A stretch of DNA of 16,403 nucleotides, taken from NCBI GenBank assembly GCA_002862585.1, contig PKDP01000072.1, forward strand, positions 1-16,403. The letters run 5' to 3'. The position numbers and the translations under genes were made by a program. The notes below the pieces were generated by a model. That model saw only the letters and a program-made list of their open reading frames with translations, searched no databases and was not told the origin of the DNA. The DNA is from Flavobacteriales bacterium. Lineage in GTDB: Bacteria > Bacteroidota > Bacteroidia > Flavobacteriales > UBA7312. Of the stretch, positions 14,222 to 16,403 are shown piece after piece (positions within the stretch are counted from its first letter, which is position 1; each line of letters begins with the position of its first letter).

Positions 14222-15493
14222 ATGAAAAAAATAAAAAAATACGCCTTAATATTATTGTTGTCTTTTGCCTCAATTTTCTCTGTTGGCTTTGTAGATAATT
14301 ACTTTGAGATTTCTAAAAACCTTGACATTTTTAGTTCTATATACAAGGAGCTAAACATATATTATGTTGATGAAACTGACTCTGGTGATTTGATGAAAAC
14401 GGCTATTGATGCCATGCTAGAATCATTAGACCCTTACACAACATATATCCCTGAGTCTGAAAAGGAAGATTTTGAATTTATGACAACAGGTCAGTATGGG
14501 GGTATAGGAGCAGTCATCACAAAAAAGGGCGACTGGGTTTATGTCAGCGAACCATATGAAGGCTTCCCAGCTGACAAAGCAGGCCTAATTGCTGGTGATA
14601 AATTTGTAGAAATAGCGGGCAAATCAGTCGAAGGTAAATCTACTGAGGATGTTAGTAAAGTACTAAAGGGTGAGCCAAACACATCTGTTAAAGTTCTTAT
14701 TGAACGAGAAGGTGTAAAAAAACCATTTGAGGTTGAAATTACTCGTCAAGAAATCAAATTAAACTCAGTTCCATATTACGGAATGGTTTCCGATAGCATT
14801 GGATATATTAAAACACGTTCTTTTACTAGAAATATTTCTAAAGAAGTAAGTAATGCCTACAATGAATTAAATTCGGATAATCAGTTAAAAGGCCTAGTCC
14901 TTGACTTGAGAAGCAACCCTGGTGGACTTCTAAATGAAGCTATAAAAATGTCAAATTTATTTATAGACCAGGGACAAGAAATTGTTTTTACAAAAGGAAA
15001 AGTAAAAGAATGGGATAAAAGCTACAAAACAAGAAGCACTTCTTTAGATACGACAATGCCATTAGTGGTTTTAATAAATAGAAGTTCCGCTTCGGCATCT
15101 GAGATTGTTTCTGGAGCTATTCAAGACCTCGATAGAGGCGTTGTATTGGGTCAAAGAAGTTTTGGAAAAGGACTTGTTCAGCAAACACGAAAATTAAGCT
15201 ATAATGCACAACTGAAGGTTACGACCGCGAAGTATTATATTCCAAGTGGAAGATGTATTCAAGCACTGGACTATTCTAACCGGGATGAAGACGGCAGTGT
15301 TGGGAAAATCCCAGATAGCTTACGTACTGAATTCAAAACTTTAGTAAATAAGCGAACTGTATATGATGGTGGTGGAATAACTCCAGACATTGAAATTGAA
15401 CCACACAAATACAGCAATATTTTGAGAATTATAAGTCCGTGTTGTATAATGGAAAATCATAGGATTATTATTACTTGTATTAGTAGGTGTTGA
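14222..15493 (+). CDS. S41 (CtpA-type) C-terminal processing peptidase, 3' end lost at a junction
   Basis: This is a second periplasmic S41 serine protease, a clear paralogue of the one at the left end but divergent in sequence. An N-terminal signal anchor (about 5-24) is followed by a PDZ domain (about 90-172: GGIGAVI, AGLIAGDKFVEIAGK) and the S41 core (LDLRSNPGGLLNEA). The inferred nucleophile is Ser291 in SASASE and the inferred general base is Lys316 in SFGKG. The conserved YDGGGITPDIEIEPHKYSNIL (to about residue 401) is normal. The last 20 or so residues (ISPCCIMENHRIIITCISRC) do not look like the family and are read antisense through the neighbouring foreign frame. The true protein probably continued for 100 or more residues. 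It lies 18 nt after yidD, likely in the same operon. Confidence 0.88.
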   Translation: MKKIKKYALILLLSFASIFSVGFVDNYFEISKNLDIFSSIYKELNIYYVDETDSGDLMKTAIDAMLESLDPYTTYIPESEKEDFEFMTTGQYGGIGAVITKKGDWVYVSEPYEGFPADKAGLIAGDKFVEIAGKSVEGKSTEDVSKVLKGEPNTSVKVLIEREGVKKPFEVEITRQEIKLNSVPYYGMVSDSIGYIKTRSFTRNISKEVSNAYNELNSDNQLKGLVLDLRSNPGGLLNEAIKMSNLFIDQGQEIVFTKGKVKEWDKSYKTRSTSLDTTMPLVVLINRSSASASEIVSGAIQDLDRGVVLGQRSFGKGLVQQTRKLSYNAQLKVTTAKYYIPSGRCIQALDYSNRDEDGSVGKIPDSLRTEFKTLVNKRTVYDGGGITPDIEIEPHKYSNILRIISPCCIMENHRIIITCISRC

Positions 15494-16403
15494 TGAAGTA
15501 GTAAATGACCCTGCATTACAATACCAATAAACTTGACTTCCGCCTACAAATCCAAGATTATAATTCGTTGATGATTGAACGAAATAAGCACCTGCTCCTA
15601 CGCTGAATACAGCATAATAACCGCCTATTGCTGGACTACCAGTTCCAAATCCAAATGGATTACTATTTTGAATAGAATAGTTAAATGTTAATATTGTTGA
15701 AGAATTAATATCGGTTATTGTATAAGAAATTGTTGTTGTATCCGTTTCATTTTTAGTCTTTACTTGTCCTTCGTATGTATAAGTTCCATCTTGATTATCA
15801 GTTAATGAAAAAGCATTACTCATACTAACAACAGCAGAACCATCCCATCCATCTAATGCGGTCTGTGTTGAACTTGTTAGACTATTAACAACAGTAGGAT
15901 TTAAATCATCATTAACTTTTACTGTTATTTTAACAATATCTCCTGTTGTAGAAGCAGTTATAACATCGCCTGAATTGAATGAAGTAGAACCACCTGAATT
16001 TAATTCGTATGTAGAAGTGTTTAATGATAAATTAGTAGCAGTATCAAATGATAATGAACGCCATACTAATCCAGTTGATAGATTAGCATATACCCATAAT
16101 TTTAGTGGATTTTTTACTAACGCCATTTTACCTGATGTTTGAACTGAATTTAATAAATCAGTAGTAGTATTATATTGCTCTAATACTGTTCCTGTTGTAG
16201 AAGGTGTAATCCAGTCTATTTTACCATTAGCGTCTATTGTTAAATTTTGACCTACTCCACCATAAAACCCTGATGAACCAAGTATATCAACAGTAGGTCT
16301 AATTCCTGAAACATTACTGTTATCAAGTTTTAGAGAAGAATAATATATACTATCTGATGAATTATACCCATCTACTTCAAACGATGTTCCTGTTGAAACT
16401 GTG
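15341..16403 (-). CDS. Partial Ser/Thr/Asn-rich open frame, possibly a phage virion or tail-fibre protein
   Basis: One frame on the minus strand is open from the window edge to a stop at 15341-15343, about 354 codons. The ATG at 16126 is internal, because 92 more codons upstream are open and similar in style. The protein is very rich in Ser, Thr, Asn, Gly and Tyr, poor in Cys, and full of beta-like stretches (NQDGTYTYEGQVKTKNE; FYGGVGQNLTIDANGKIDW). This resembles structural proteins of marine phages or large surface adhesins. No database match was made. The last 30 or so codons (below about 15430) are the antisense of the S41 gene and are probably not genuine, so both genes lose their 3' ends at the same junction. 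Third positions are strongly A/T. Confidence 0.5.
   Translation of the reverse strand, partial: TVSTGTSFEVDGYNSSDSIYYSSLKLDNSNVSGIRPTVDILGSSGFYGGVGQNLTIDANGKIDWITPSTTGTVLEQYNTTTDLLNSVQTSGKMALVKNPLKLWVYANLSTGLVWRSLSFDTATNLSLNTSTYELNSGGSTSFNSGDVITASTTGDIVKITVKVNDDLNPTVVNSLTSSTQTALDGWDGSAVVSMSNAFSLTDNQDGTYTYEGQVKTKNETDTTTISYTITDINSSTILTFNYSIQNSNPFGFGTGSPAIGGYYAVFSVGAGAYFVQSSTNYNLGFVGGSQVYWYCNAGSFTTSSTPTNTSNNNPMIFHYTTRTYNSQNIAVFVWFNFNVWSYSTTIIYSSLIY

Noticed and set aside
15420..16403. Integrated prophage at the right end
   Set aside because: Only one partial virion-like frame is visible. No integrase, repressor, att repeats or target duplication. An assembly join fits better, though it is not proven.
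1..16403. CRISPR arrays, insertion sequences, rRNA, toxin-antitoxin or defence genes
   Set aside because: I saw no regularly spaced repeats, transposase motifs, rRNA stretches or recognisable defence domains on either strand.

Overview
The window looks like an ordinary stretch of a low-G+C Bacteroidota chromosome, most likely a marine Flavobacteriales relative. The evidence is the protein flavour (eukaryote-like class Ia ribonucleotide reductase, DUF3109, DUF4271, CTC-type L25), the gene neighbourhoods (prs-rplY-pth; DUF4271-hemD-rnpA), the near absence of Shine-Dalgarno sequences, and several copies of the Bacteroidota -7 promoter box TAnnTTTG. The genus cannot be fixed from sequence reading alone.

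Layout. (1) Bases 1 to about 283 do not resemble the rest and cut off the C-terminus of an S41 (CtpA-type) peptidase. (2) Bases 284-2216, minus strand: tRNA-Leu(CAA), its terminator, dCMP deaminase (comEB), then S41 peptidase overlapping comEB by 11 nt. (3) Bases 2217-4499, plus strand: a divergent promoter region, then prs, rplY/ctc and pth in one unit. (4) Bases 4559-6720: glyS (minus) and a Cys-rich DUF3109 gene (plus), transcribed divergently from a gap of about 60 bp in which both TAnnTTTG boxes sit 4-5 nt from the start codons. (5) Bases 6721-7080: a 360-bp gene-free AT-rich leader. (6) Bases 7081-10485: nrdB-nrdA, closed by a strong bidirectional terminator. (7) Bases 10557-11735, minus strand: glutaryl-CoA dehydrogenase. 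(8) Bases 11813 to about 15420, plus strand: a tight cluster of a CXXCH lipoprotein, DUF4271, hemD (TTG start), rnpA, yidD and a second S41 peptidase. (9) About 15430-16403: very AT-rich DNA with an opposing Ser/Thr/Asn-rich open frame that looks like a phage structural protein.

Functionally the interior is core metabolism. Nucleotide supply is represented by PRPP synthetase, dCMP deaminase and ribonucleotide reductase. Translation and RNA maturation are represented by L25, peptidyl-tRNA hydrolase, GlyRS, tRNA-Leu and RNase P protein. Envelope functions are represented by YidD and two periplasmic S41 proteases. Haem-related genes are hemD and a predicted c-type-haem lipoprotein.

I did not find a convincing new defence or mobile system. 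The most notable structural point is that both outer segments break an S41 gene inside its C-terminal region and join it to unrelated sequence. This is best explained by chimeric assembly ends, although a real insertion at the right end is not excluded. Other points worth checking are the predicted leaderless divergent pair glyS/DUF3109, the complex nrdB leader, and the haem-motif lipoprotein next to hemD.
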